Assembly: GCA_944321295.1 (NCBI GenBank)
Contig: CALUKU010000003.1
Span: 105,460 to 169,459 of the forward strand
Source: an uncultured Prevotella sp.
GTDB taxonomy: Bacteria; Bacteroidota; Bacteroidia; Bacteroidales; Bacteroidaceae
Length of the DNA: 64,000 bases
Reading direction: 5' to 3'
Position 1 is the first letter of the stretch; every line of letters begins with the position of its first letter. Below the pieces are notes generated by a model. It worked only from the letters and a program-made list of their open reading frames with translations. It made no database searches and had not been told where the DNA came from. Position numbers and translations under genes: made by a program. Positions 16,078-23,743 of the stretch are shown here, piece by piece.

Positions 16078-16931
16078 TAATTCTTATTAAATTCTCTAAG
16101 GCGTATGCGCGTGAGCACTTGTTTCGTGTTATACGTGAAATCGCTGCTCAACATCCAGCTGTAGTAGCCGGGGTCGCGATGGAGCACGTCGGCTACGCCC
16201 CAACCTTTATATTTGCCGAAGTTGAAAACCTCGTACATCCGTGGCTTGCCAGTTGCGTCGGTGATGGTATTGCCGTCCTTGTCTTTCATCTCCTTCCAGA
16301 CAATGCGGCCTGCGAAGTCGACGTTGTTGTTTAGTTTCGAGAACTCCGCAAGCTCGTCCATGTTGTTGTTGAGCTGGCGCTCGGGCTCCTCCTGTTTGCC
16401 CGGGGCGTACATGTCAAGTTCGCCTTGCAGTACACGGTAAGTGGCCTCGGTGTCTTCGTCGGCCTTGTGCGCCGTAAAGTCTTCTTCCATCTTGCGTCCG
16501 CAATAGAATTTGTATGCGGCGGCGAGGTTGCGCCGTTCCATCTTGTGGAAGATTGTCTGCACGTCGATAAGGCGGCATTTCGCAAAGTCGAAGTCAATGC
16601 CGGCTCTCAAGAATTCTTCGGCCAGCATCGGCACGTCGAAATGGTTAGAGTTAAATCCGGCGAAGTCGCAGCCCTTGAACTTGTTTTCAAGGTCGGCGGC
16701 TATCTGCTTGAATGTAGGAGCGTCTTTGACGTCTTCGTCTGAGATGCCTGTCAGCTGTGCCACTTCGGCAGGTATTGGTTTTTCAGGATTTACGAAGAAG
16801 TTGTTGCGTTCCTCTTTCCCGTCGGGATATACTTTGATGTATGATATTTGTATTATCCTGTCTTTTACAAGGTCAAGCCCTGTTGTTTCGAGGTCGAACA
16901 CAATCAGGGGCTTCGTTAAGTTAGGTTTCAT
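16077..16931 (-). CDS. DnaQ-like 3'-5' exonuclease (DEDDh)
   Basis: 284 residues. The N-terminal 180 residues hold a DEDDh exonuclease: Asp13 and Glu15 in VFDLETTGLD, Asp in FNSNHFDVPML, and the His/Asp pair in HKADEDTEATYRV. The C-terminal 90 residues contain the module FAGRIVWKEMKD...MYEVFNFGKYKGWGVADVLHRDPGYYSWML, a small domain often attached to such exonucleases in Bacteroidetes. Lying immediately downstream of dnaN, it may serve as the proofreading (epsilon-like) subunit or in general DNA turnover; the sequence does not decide which. Stop at 16077 is the TAA just upstream of the inverted repeat. Confidence 0.88.
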   Translation of the reverse strand: MKPNLTKPLIVFDLETTGLDLVKDRIIQISYIKVYPDGKEERNNFFVNPEKPIPAEVAQLTGISDEDVKDAPTFKQIAADLENKFKGCDFAGFNSNHFDVPMLAEEFLRAGIDFDFAKCRLIDVQTIFHKMERRNLAAAYKFYCGRKMEEDFTAHKADEDTEATYRVLQGELDMYAPGKQEEPERQLNNNMDELAEFSKLNNNVDFAGRIVWKEMKDKDGNTITDATGKPRMYEVFNFGKYKGWGVADVLHRDPGYYSWMLSSDFTYNTKQVLTRIRLREFNKN

Positions 16932-16953
16932 ATTTTATATTTTAGTTGACAAG

Positions 16954-17007
16954 TTACAAGCAGACGAGCGACAAGGATGATGTTTCTTGTAACTCGTCTG
17001 CTTGTAA
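16954..17007. repeat. Inverted repeat between dnaN and exonuclease gene
   Basis: Perfect 15-base arms (TTACAAGCAGACGAG at 16954-16968; complement at 16993-17007) with a 24-base loop that itself contains an ACAAG/CTTGT pair. It may partly terminate or process the dnaN transcript. Confidence 0.5.
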
Positions 17008-17028
17008 TCAGTCTGCTTATGATGGAAA

Positions 17029-18153
17029 TCAGTCGTTCAGCAACATTGGCATTATCAGCATAAGGATGTCCTCGTTCTCGGGCTGCTGTGTCGGCAGGAT
17101 GAGGCACGGACGGCTCGGGTCGGCCAGCTGCAGCAGCACTTCCTCGCAGTCAAGGTTGTTGAGGATTTCCATGAGCGACGTTCCCTTGAAGCCGATGTCC
17201 ATGGGATTACCGTTATAGTCGCACACGATTTCTTCCTTGGCGCTTGTGTAGAAGTCGATGTCTTCTGACGATATTACCACCTTGCCCGGCTCTATGTGCA
17301 GGCGCACCTGCTGGCTGCTGTCGCTTGCGAACGGCAGCACGCGGCGTATCACTCCGGCCAGCACCATGCGGTCAACGCTCAGCTGGTTGGGATTGTCGGC
17401 CGGTATTACCGAGTTATAGTTGGGGTAGCGTCCCTCGATAAGGCGGCACGTAAGCGTTCCTCCGGGGAATGATATTGAGGCGTTGCGCTCGTCGAAACGT
17501 ATCAGCACGTCCTCGTCGCTCTTTTGCAGTATGCCTTTCAGCAGCGAAGCCGGTTTCTTAGGCATGATGAACGATGTAGGGTTGTCAGCCTTTATGCTGT
17601 TGTTCCTCGTGCGCACCAGCTTATGGCCGTCGCTTGCCACGATTGAGAGCGATTCGGGCGTAAGGTCGAAGTAAATGCCGTTCATCACGGGGCGTAGCTC
17701 CTCGTTGGCCGTTGCGAAGATGGAGCGCGAGATGTCGGCCAAAAGGGTCTTTGAGTCGATTACTATCGACGATGCGCCTTCGTTCAACGGCTGCAGGTGC
17801 GGAAATTCCTCGCCGCTTTGTGCCGTGAAGTTATACATACCGTTAAGATAGATTACCTTCACGGCGTAAGTAGACATGTCGACGTCGAGCGTAAGGGGTT
17901 GTTCCGGCAGTTCCTTGACGGCGTCGAGTATTGTGCGGTTGTTCACGGCGAAAGTGCCCTCGCTGTCGGCTTCGTCAAGATGCAGCTGCGTCGTCATGAC
18001 GTTCTCGCTGTCAGACGCGGTTATCGTCAGCGTGTCGCCGTTGACTTCAAACAGGTAGCAGTTCAATATGGGCATTGAGTTCTTGCTGTTGAACACTTTC
18101 GACAGGGCCGACAGCCGGCTCGCCAAGGTTGTGCTTGATATGGTCAGTCTCAT
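17029..18153 (-). CDS. dnaN: DNA polymerase III beta subunit (sliding clamp)
   Basis: 374 residues, the standard length for three clamp domains. N-terminus MRLTISSTTLASRLSALSKV, the conserved GGTLTCRLIEGRYPNYNSVIP segment in the middle domain, and a C-terminus ending PTQQPENEDILMLIMPMLL, which matches the family's P-T-end consensus. The clamp holds the polymerase and many repair factors on DNA. It is the first gene of the minus-strand run that continues with the exonuclease, coaBC, porD and recN, and is divergent from the DUF3127 gene. Confidence 0.97.
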   Translation of the reverse strand: MRLTISSTTLASRLSALSKVFNSKNSMPILNCYLFEVNGDTLTITASDSENVMTTQLHLDEADSEGTFAVNNRTILDAVKELPEQPLTLDVDMSTYAVKVIYLNGMYNFTAQSGEEFPHLQPLNEGASSIVIDSKTLLADISRSIFATANEELRPVMNGIYFDLTPESLSIVASDGHKLVRTRNNSIKADNPTSFIMPKKPASLLKGILQKSDEDVLIRFDERNASISFPGGTLTCRLIEGRYPNYNSVIPADNPNQLSVDRMVLAGVIRRVLPFASDSSQQVRLHIEPGKVVISSEDIDFYTSAKEEIVCDYNGNPMDIGFKGTSLMEILNNLDCEEVLLQLADPSRPCLILPTQQPENEDILMLIMPMLLND

Positions 18154-18292
18154 TTCTTATTTTATTATTGCGTTAATTGTTTCGCTTGTTCCATACGGAT
18201 TGTCTACAAGCGTTGCAGATGGCCGTAACCCATTGGCGGATAACCATGTTTGCCTGTATTCAGTCCGTTATTCTGCTTGTTAAAGTAGGATA

Positions 18293-18324
18293 CAAAAATA
18301 CGAAAAAGCAAGTTGCGAAACAAA
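18293..18324 (-). promoter_or_regulatory. Promoter of dnaN
   Basis: Minus strand: -33 TTTG (18324-18321), 20-base spacer, -7 TATTTTTG (18300-18293). The leader to the dnaN ATG would be about 130 bases. The divergent plus-strand gene has only a weak candidate (TAATTTCG near 18364). Confidence 0.65.
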
Positions 18325-18405
18325 AAAAATGTGCAAAAATTTCTTTATTCCCCGGTATTTTACTAATTTCGCAATCAAAAAAACAAACAACATTAACATC
18401 AGATT

Positions 18406-18837
18406 ATGGAAATAGAAGGAAAAATCATAGCGGTCATCCCTCCCCGTGAGGGCGTTTCCGCGAGGACGGGCACTGCGTGGAAAACTCAGGATTATGTTAT
18501 CGAAACTCACGATCAGTATCCACGCCGCTGCTGCTTCAACGTGTTCGGCGCAGACAAGATACAGCTGTTCAACATACAGGTGGGCGAGGAGCTTCGCGTA
18601 AGCTTCGACATCGATGCGCACGAGTACCAAGGACGTTGGTTCAACTCCATCCGTGCGTGGAAGGTTGAGCGCATCGACCCCAATGCCGTTGCCCAGGCTC
18701 CCGTGCAGCCGGCTCCGTTCGGTCAGCCGGCTCCCATGCCTCAGTCTCAGCCGGCCGCTCCAGCTGCTTCGGCTCCTGAAGCAGCTCCGTTCCCGCCGCA
18801 GCCTGAAAGCGGAAGCGAGGACGACCTGCCGTTCTGA
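18406..18837 (+). CDS. DUF3127 protein with SSB-like acidic C-terminal tip
   Basis: 143 residues. Residues 1-90 form a compact, beta-rich unit (MEIEGKIIAVIPPREGVSAR; YVIETHDQYPRRCCFNVFG; LRVSFDIDAHEYQGRWFN) typical of the DUF3127 family and compatible with an OB fold. It is followed by a Pro/Ala/Gln-rich flexible linker and the final residues EDDLPF. This layout (OB fold, disordered linker, acidic tip ending PF) is that of single-stranded DNA binding protein SSB, whose tip recruits partners. The position divergent from dnaN supports a role in replication or repair, but DNA binding has to be inferred. Single gene followed by a strong terminator. Confidence 0.8.
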   Translation: MEIEGKIIAVIPPREGVSARTGTAWKTQDYVIETHDQYPRRCCFNVFGADKIQLFNIQVGEELRVSFDIDAHEYQGRWFNSIRAWKVERIDPNAVAQAPVQPAPFGQPAPMPQSQPAAPAASAPEAAPFPPQPESGSEDDLPF

Positions 18838-18853
18838 TAATTAAGGAATACGG

Positions 18854-18892
18854 AAGTGTCCCAAAAGTTTTTGCATGACTTTTGGGACACTT
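18854..18892. terminator. Bidirectional terminator
   Basis: Perfect 15-base arms AAGTGTCCCAAAAGT / complement (18854-18868, 18878-18892), loop TTTTGCATG, with T-rich flanks. It separates the DUF3127 gene from the converging broken gene. Confidence 0.85.
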
Positions 18893-18908
18893 TTGTATTT
18901 ATAGACTT

Positions 18909-19205
18909 TTATAACACAACCTTTTTGCTCATGTTGACGCATGTTACGATATATATGCCTTTAGGCAACGCCTCAATACGTTTTGTTCCTATATGTCCGT
19001 TATAGCGTGCGTAAAGTTTTCCGTTAATTGAATATATCGAAACATTTATCTTACGATTGCTGCTGAAGCACAATGTTCCATTTTCGTTCCAGGCTTTAAA
19101 TCCTCCTTCTGCCTCTATGTTGTCAACGCCCGACGGAGTGTCTGCAAGGTTTTTCTCCCAAACGAAGTACGGCCTGCCGCATTGTTTGTCGTCGCTTTCA
19201 GCTCA
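18909..19205 (-). pseudogene. Detached T9SS C-terminal sorting domain
   Basis: 97 in-frame codons beyond the TGA that ends the beta-helix reading frame. Contains SGVDNIEAEGG, FSSNRKINVSIYSINGKLY and ALPKGIYIVTCVNMSKKVVL, the strand pattern of Por-type sorting domains (TIGR04183-like). No start codon of its own is evident, so it is not expressed alone. Confidence 0.65.
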
Positions 19206-21251
19206 TTTTGCCCATTCCATGTATGGATAGCTTGTGCCTTCATACATCTCGGGCGTGTGCTCAAGTATGTTATTGTTTAACATTTCAGCGGAAATGTCGG
19301 CGTCTGTATGATATAAACGGTTACAAGGATAACCGTTGGAATCGAAAACTCCGTGGCGGAATATAATTGAGATGTTTTCATTATTTGGAACATTGGTTCC
19401 ATATGACACCTGACCTCCAAAGTAACAGTTGTATATTATTGCGTTTTCTGGTTCGGATTCATTATATGAATTGTGGAAAACAAAACCTCCGCCACGATAA
19501 TTTTCATACGGCATGCAGACGTATTCGTTGCCAAAGTTGTCGTTAGCGTAACGCGCGCCTCCTACTATCTCATTGCAAGGCGACATGTAGCAATTTTCTA
19601 TTCTGCCATTATTATTGTTGGCAAAACCCGACATGTTCAACTTGCCGAGAGCTGTGTTCCAAACCTCACCTTTAAACGCACAATTAACCAATAGGCCATT
19701 ATTTACATTTACAAAACCGCTTGCCGTGTACGTGACGTGCTCGTTAGCTGACTGCGGAAAGCGTCCGCCTTCATCGTTAAGGTTAGTTATACCGCCTTCA
19801 ACAATCAGATCGCGTACTACTGCTCCTTCGCTTACCATATTGATGAAGGAAGGGTCAGGACGCGAAATATTCATATTGTAAATCCGGTGCTGCTGGCCAT
19901 GGAAAGTTCTGCCGACAACGTTCAGTTTCGGCCAAAATTCACCATATCCGTCCATGTCGAGATCAGACATAAGATACCAGTCTTTGCTTTGCGTGTAATA
20001 ATTACGTCCTGTCAGTACACGTTCATGGGTGTCGCCGCACATAAAGGCAAGCCATGCCAAGCCTTCCGCCGTCAGGATTTCAAGATCGTCGTTGGCGCGT
20101 ACCTTTATGTCAGAGCCGTCAGGTCCTACGCTTGCCTGCTGCGCTGCGGTAAACGCAGGTGTCGGTGTCGTGCTGTAATTGTTGAGTACGAGTGAAACAG
20201 GGTAAGTTGTGCCCACGATGATTGAACCCGTCGTTTCATCATTACCTTTTATGCTTTCAAGCTTGTAGGGCATATACGTTCCGTCACGATCGTAATATCC
20301 TGCGCCGTGGCCTAACATGTCCCAAATTGACTTGTTCACTTTGCTGGGTATTTTTATACCACCGAGCAGGCCGTTGTTTAACGTTATGTCACATTTCTCG
20401 CTGCCCACATCCAAAAGTGCTACCTTGCCGCCGTTGACTTTAAGCGACCCACCTTCCATTGCAATACCATGTGGAAAGTAGCCGTTGTTAACTTCCACGT
20501 TGCCGTCTTGTATGGTAAAGGCTTGAAAAAGGCCGCTGTTAATTTCTACATTTGCGTCTTTGCCTTTTATTATTAGATTATGGGATTGTGAACGGTTAAT
20601 CTTCAGATTGCCGCTTTCTACCGTAAAGGTAACATCCTTGTTACTTTCGTAATCGCCGAAAACACAATTGTCAATATTGACATTTCCTCCTCTTAATATT
20701 AAATGGTCTCTTTCAAAAACTTCCGAAGGAATATACCACCGACAATCCTTAAAATTAAGGGTTGTTGACGGCTTGACGATAAAATAACTGGGCCATAACT
20801 CCAAATCTTCAAACGTAATGTTTGAATTTGCCATATCATCAAGGTTTGCGTTTACGCCTACATTTAATAGTATCTGATTGTTTCTGAGGCAATTATGCGT
20901 GTCGGTATCTTCATAAATGCCTTTAAAAACGACATTCCCTTCTGTGAAAATTGAGATGTTTGCAGTATATGGATAATCAGATTGCCTGAAACAGATTGTC
21001 GAATTATTTGCGTAAATCCCACATTGCAACGCATTTTCTGAAATCAAACTGGAATTCTCTATATCCATTGTGAAGCCATGATTTATGGCATTATCTTCTT
21101 TTCCTATAATCGTAATGTCAGTGCGAATAGGAATAGCAGGATATGAAGTTATACCAAAGTTCTCATAATCAATATTCTTCAACAATACAACTTCGCCTGC
21201 ACCACTCAATTCTGCGCCGTCTGGCACATATACGTTTATCACATCCACCAA
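19203..21251 (-). CDS. Beta-helix fragment of the broken secreted protein
   Basis: 682 codons, opening only at a TTG, with no signal peptide of its own. The body consists of short repeated strands rich in Asn, Gly and Asp (NVEINSGLFQAFTI; NVEVNNGYFPHGIAMEGG; SLKVNGGKVALLDV), a solenoid or beta-helix pattern, followed by a GLUG-like part (WYLMSDLDMDGYGEFWP; GFVNVNNGLLVNCAFKG; GFANNNNGRIENCYM) found in Bacteroidetes surface proteins and adhesins. Base composition is more AT-rich than the housekeeping neighbours. As a separate gene it would be cytoplasmic and unlikely to function; I treat it as the middle of the pseudogene at 18909-21629. Confidence 0.55.
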   Translation of the reverse strand: MVDVINVYVPDGAELSGAGEVVLLKNIDYENFGITSYPAIPIRTDITIIGKEDNAINHGFTMDIENSSLISENALQCGIYANNSTICFRQSDYPYTANISIFTEGNVVFKGIYEDTDTHNCLRNNQILLNVGVNANLDDMANSNITFEDLELWPSYFIVKPSTTLNFKDCRWYIPSEVFERDHLILRGGNVNIDNCVFGDYESNKDVTFTVESGNLKINRSQSHNLIIKGKDANVEINSGLFQAFTIQDGNVEVNNGYFPHGIAMEGGSLKVNGGKVALLDVGSEKCDITLNNGLLGGIKIPSKVNKSIWDMLGHGAGYYDRDGTYMPYKLESIKGNDETTGSIIVGTTYPVSLVLNNYSTTPTPAFTAAQQASVGPDGSDIKVRANDDLEILTAEGLAWLAFMCGDTHERVLTGRNYYTQSKDWYLMSDLDMDGYGEFWPKLNVVGRTFHGQQHRIYNMNISRPDPSFINMVSEGAVVRDLIVEGGITNLNDEGGRFPQSANEHVTYTASGFVNVNNGLLVNCAFKGEVWNTALGKLNMSGFANNNNGRIENCYMSPCNEIVGGARYANDNFGNEYVCMPYENYRGGGFVFHNSYNESEPENAIIYNCYFGGQVSYGTNVPNNENISIIFRHGVFDSNGYPCNRLYHTDADISAEMLNNNILEHTPEMYEGTSYPYMEWAK

Positions 21252-21293
21252 ATCATTGGGGGGTCGTGATATTTTGTATTTTCGTTTCTAAGA

Positions 21294-21629
21294 CTATGTC
21301 ACCCATTTGTCTATAATCCTCGTATTCGAGAAACCGTAATATGTATGTTCGTCATACATGATCCATCCAATATTTTTTCCCAATGTTTTTGAATAAAGGG
21401 AAATGGACCTAATCATAGGATGTACGTCTACTACCTCAAACATTACTTGTGGTGGTTGGTTCCCTTCTTCAAAATGTAAGTTCTGTTTTTTGATGACAAC
21501 CGTTCCTCCTACGCACTTGAAAATTTGTTGAGGAATTACAATGTCTTCAGCAAAAGCCGGCTTTACGGCAAGACATTGCGAAACGACTAACAATATAAGC
21601 AAGACATTCTTTTTAATTTGATTTTTCAT
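21294..21629 (-). CDS. Short exported protein, N-terminal fragment of the broken gene
   Basis: 111 residues: a signal peptide (KKNVLLILLVVSQCLAVKPAFA) and about 85 residues of an unrecognised beta-rich domain (IFKCVGGTVVIKKQNLHFEEG; GWIMYDEHTYYGFSNTR). It ends at TAG, and the same frame carries on into the beta-helix body after two stops and about 14 codons. It could still be made as a small exported protein, but the shared frame suggests it is the former N-terminus of the larger gene. Confidence 0.55.
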   Translation of the reverse strand: MKNQIKKNVLLILLVVSQCLAVKPAFAEDIVIPQQIFKCVGGTVVIKKQNLHFEEGNQPPQVMFEVVDVHPMIRSISLYSKTLGKNIGWIMYDEHTYYGFSNTRIIDKWVT

Positions 21630-21795
21630 GATAGTATAATTATGTAAGTTGTACGTTCGTTTTCATATTCCCATTGTATATTTTGCTTTCAGGGTAATGA
21701 ATAGATTTATGCAAGTATACATGAAAAAATTGAAAAACATTTTTGTTTCGGAAGAATATTACATTGGTTTAATCTATATCTAAATTGTGGATGAT

Positions 21796-21868
21796 CTTGA
21801 AGGCGGCAAACAGGATTGCAAAAGACGGCAAACGGGAATGCAAAAGGCCGTGTTTTGCAGCGCAAAAC
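21796..21868 (-). repeat. 22-bp-period degenerate array (locus B)
   Basis: GCAAAAG (the complement of CTTTTGC) occurs at 21818-21824 and 21840-21846, and GCAAAAC at 21862-21868, exactly 22 bases apart. Units 1 and 2 also share CGGCAAACNGGANTGCAAAA. Same family as locus A. Confidence 0.7.
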
Positions 21869-21879
21869 ACGGCCTTTTG
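21841..21879. terminator. Bidirectional terminator
   Basis: Perfect 18-base arms CAAAAGGCCGTGTTTTGC / complement (21841-21858, 21862-21879) with a 3-base loop AGC. It coincides with the last units of the 22-bp array. Confidence 0.75.
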
Positions 21880-21960
21880 ATAATGTATTGAAAATGAATG
21901 AGTTACAGAGTAACTTTTAAATGCCTAATAGATTGTGGCAATTGGATTTTTCACTTTTCA

Positions 21961-23625
21961 TTATTCATTTTCCTTGATGTTCGGCTCTTCGAGGCCGTAG
22001 CCCTTCTTCTTGTCGATATACTTGAGCACGAAGCCGAGCAGCAGGGCGGCTATGCCGAGGCTTGCCAACATGACGAGCGGGGCGGTGTAGTCGTAAGACA
22101 CGGCGGCCTCTTGCGGGGTGATGAGGCCGGTCTCAAGGTCGCTTACGAGCTGCGGGTTGGTCTTGTCGAGCACCTTGCCGATGAGCATGGGGAAGAGCCA
22201 CAGGCCGATGTTCTGTATCCAGAAAATCAGGGCGTAGGCGCTGCCGATGATTTTGGCGTCGACAAGCTTGGGCACGCTGGGCCAAAGCGCTGCGGGCACG
22301 AGCGAGAAGCTGGCGCCGAGAACGAGGATTGTGACGTAGGCCACGATAATTCCGCCTACGGCGTTGCCCTTGAACATGGGGAGGATGAAGGCGAAGGTGA
22401 GGTGGCAGGCGATGAGCAGCAGCGAGCCTATGACTAGCATTGAGGCCGCCTTGCCCTTATGGTCGACATAGTTGCCGAGGATGGGCGTTATGCCTACGGC
22501 CAGCAGCGGGAACACGGCGAACACCGTTTCGGCGCTCTGGCGCATGTAGCCCATGTAGCAGAAAGCCACGAGCGCTACGACGGCCACAATCTGCATCAGC
22601 GTGCGCATGGCCTTGCCTTTAGAGAAGTTGCTGGCGAAGGCCGCAGCAGCTACTACGAGCATGATGACATACTGGATGATTGTGACGGTGTTGCCAGCCC
22701 AGAACGAGTCGGGAGAAAGCTCGGTGAACGTGAGGTTGCACTGGAGCATGTTAACGGCGTACTTCTGGAAGGGGAATATGGCCGAATAGTAGAGCACGCA
22801 GAGCAGGGCCACGAGCCAGAATCCGCTGCTGCGCAGGATGTTGCCGATGTCGCTTACCTTAAACGGGTCGTCCTTCTCTTCGGCCTCGCCGGTCTGCTCG
22901 TCAAGCTTCTTGTCCATGAAGAAGTAGACGATGAACATGATGAGCGCTATCATCAGGAGCACCACGCCGAAGGCTACCGAGCGCGACACGTCGATGTCGC
23001 CGCCGAGCTTGGCGAACACGGGCGAGAATATCATACACGTGGCGACGCCTAAGCGGGCGAGTGCCATCTCCGAGCCCATGGCGAGCGCCATCTCGTGACC
23101 CTTGAACCATTTTACAATGCCTCGCGACACCATAATGCCGGCCATCTCGACACCGCAGCCGAAGATCATGAAGCCTATGGCCGCGAACTTGGCCGAGGCG
23201 GGCATGCCGCGGTAGAACGGAGAAATGCCCAGTTCGTCGAAGCCGGGGATGTAGTTGAGGTTGTTGTTGAACCATGCCTCAAGGCTGCTGCCCATGAACA
23301 TCTCCGTAACGGCATACCAGTTGATGGTGGCTCCGACGAGCATTACCGCGCCTGACAGGACGGCCGTGAAGCGCACGCCCATCTTGTCGAGGATTATTCC
23401 GGCGAATATGAGGAAGAAGACGAATACGTTGAGGAACGTTTCGGAGCCTTGCATCGTGCCGAAGGCCGTCGAGTCCCATCCGCGTGTAGACTGCATGAGG
23501 TCCTTGATGGGGGAGAGGATGTCCATGAAGATGTATGAGCAGAACATCGCGAAGGCAAGGAATAGCAGCACCATCCATCTCGTGGCGGCTGAATCCCTTA
23601 GTGTTTTTTGCATTGAAGAGGTCAT
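21961..23625 (-). CDS. MFS transporter
   Basis: 554-residue inner-membrane protein with about 12-14 hydrophobic segments and a charged central loop (DKKLDEQTGEAEEKDDPF). The first half has the MFS-like pattern FAGIILDKMGVRFTAVLSG between segments 2 and 3; the second half has GNYVDHKGKAASMLVIG in the equivalent place, so the two-fold pseudo-symmetry is visible. The substrate cannot be told. It follows the S9 peptidase gene in the same direction, with a strong hairpin between them; peptide or amino-acid transport would fit but is only inference. The C-terminus is polar (DKKKGYGLEEPNIKENE). Confidence 0.85.
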   Translation of the reverse strand: MTSSMQKTLRDSAATRWMVLLFLAFAMFCSYIFMDILSPIKDLMQSTRGWDSTAFGTMQGSETFLNVFVFFLIFAGIILDKMGVRFTAVLSGAVMLVGATINWYAVTEMFMGSSLEAWFNNNLNYIPGFDELGISPFYRGMPASAKFAAIGFMIFGCGVEMAGIMVSRGIVKWFKGHEMALAMGSEMALARLGVATCMIFSPVFAKLGGDIDVSRSVAFGVVLLMIALIMFIVYFFMDKKLDEQTGEAEEKDDPFKVSDIGNILRSSGFWLVALLCVLYYSAIFPFQKYAVNMLQCNLTFTELSPDSFWAGNTVTIIQYVIMLVVAAAAFASNFSKGKAMRTLMQIVAVVALVAFCYMGYMRQSAETVFAVFPLLAVGITPILGNYVDHKGKAASMLVIGSLLLIACHLTFAFILPMFKGNAVGGIIVAYVTILVLGASFSLVPAALWPSVPKLVDAKIIGSAYALIFWIQNIGLWLFPMLIGKVLDKTNPQLVSDLETGLITPQEAAVSYDYTAPLVMLASLGIAALLLGFVLKYIDKKKGYGLEEPNIKENE

Positions 23626-23672
23626 ATTGTTTTATTAAAATTATGAGTTAATAGTTAATAGTGGGAGTAAAA

Positions 23673-23736
23673 AATAAGAGTTAAGAATTAAGAAAACATG
23701 CCTTGCGGGTGATTTTCTTAATTCTTAACTCTTATT
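23673..23736. terminator. Hairpin between S9 peptidase and MFS genes
   Basis: Perfect 24-base arms (23673-23696, 23713-23736; AATAAGAGTTAAGAATTAAG at the start) with a 16-base loop CATGCCTTGCGGGTGA. The arms are AT-only except for a few G/C, so it may be an RNA processing or repeat structure rather than a classical terminator. Confidence 0.6.
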
Positions 23737-23743
23737 TCTTAAT

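Larger units (their letters stand above)
18909..21629 (-). pseudogene. Broken gene for a secreted beta-helix protein with T9SS-type sorting domain
   Basis: One continuous reading frame on the minus strand, interrupted by three stop codons: TAG at 21296-21294, TAG at 21290-21288 and TGA at 19205-19203. Upstream of the stops is a signal peptide and a 90-residue domain; the middle is a 680-residue beta-helix body; after the TGA the same frame continues for 97 residues to a TAA at 18909 (SDDKQCGRPYFVWEKN, then SGVDNIEAEGG, VSIYSINGKLY, LPKGIYIV). The last part is a type A T9SS C-terminal sorting domain like the one ending the protein at 33099. The TGA stands where EWAK is followed by AESDD, so a TGG-to-TGA change is likely. 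Without readthrough the product loses its secretion signal. All other genes here use the standard code. Confidence 0.75.
21630..21960. other. Gene-free stretch with repeat array and terminator
   Basis: No gene. It holds an AT-rich leader for the broken gene, the 22-bp array locus B (21796-21868), the terminator at 21841-21879 and, at 21941-21960, a 20-mer (ATTGGATTTTTCACTTTTCA) that recurs at 57015-57034, each time just behind a minus-strand gene. Confidence 0.6.

Noticed and set aside
19203-19205. TGA recoded as Trp or selenocysteine
   Set aside because: Other genes in the window use TGA as a normal stop, and two further in-frame TAG codons upstream make simple gene inactivation more likely; no SECIS-like stem was evident.
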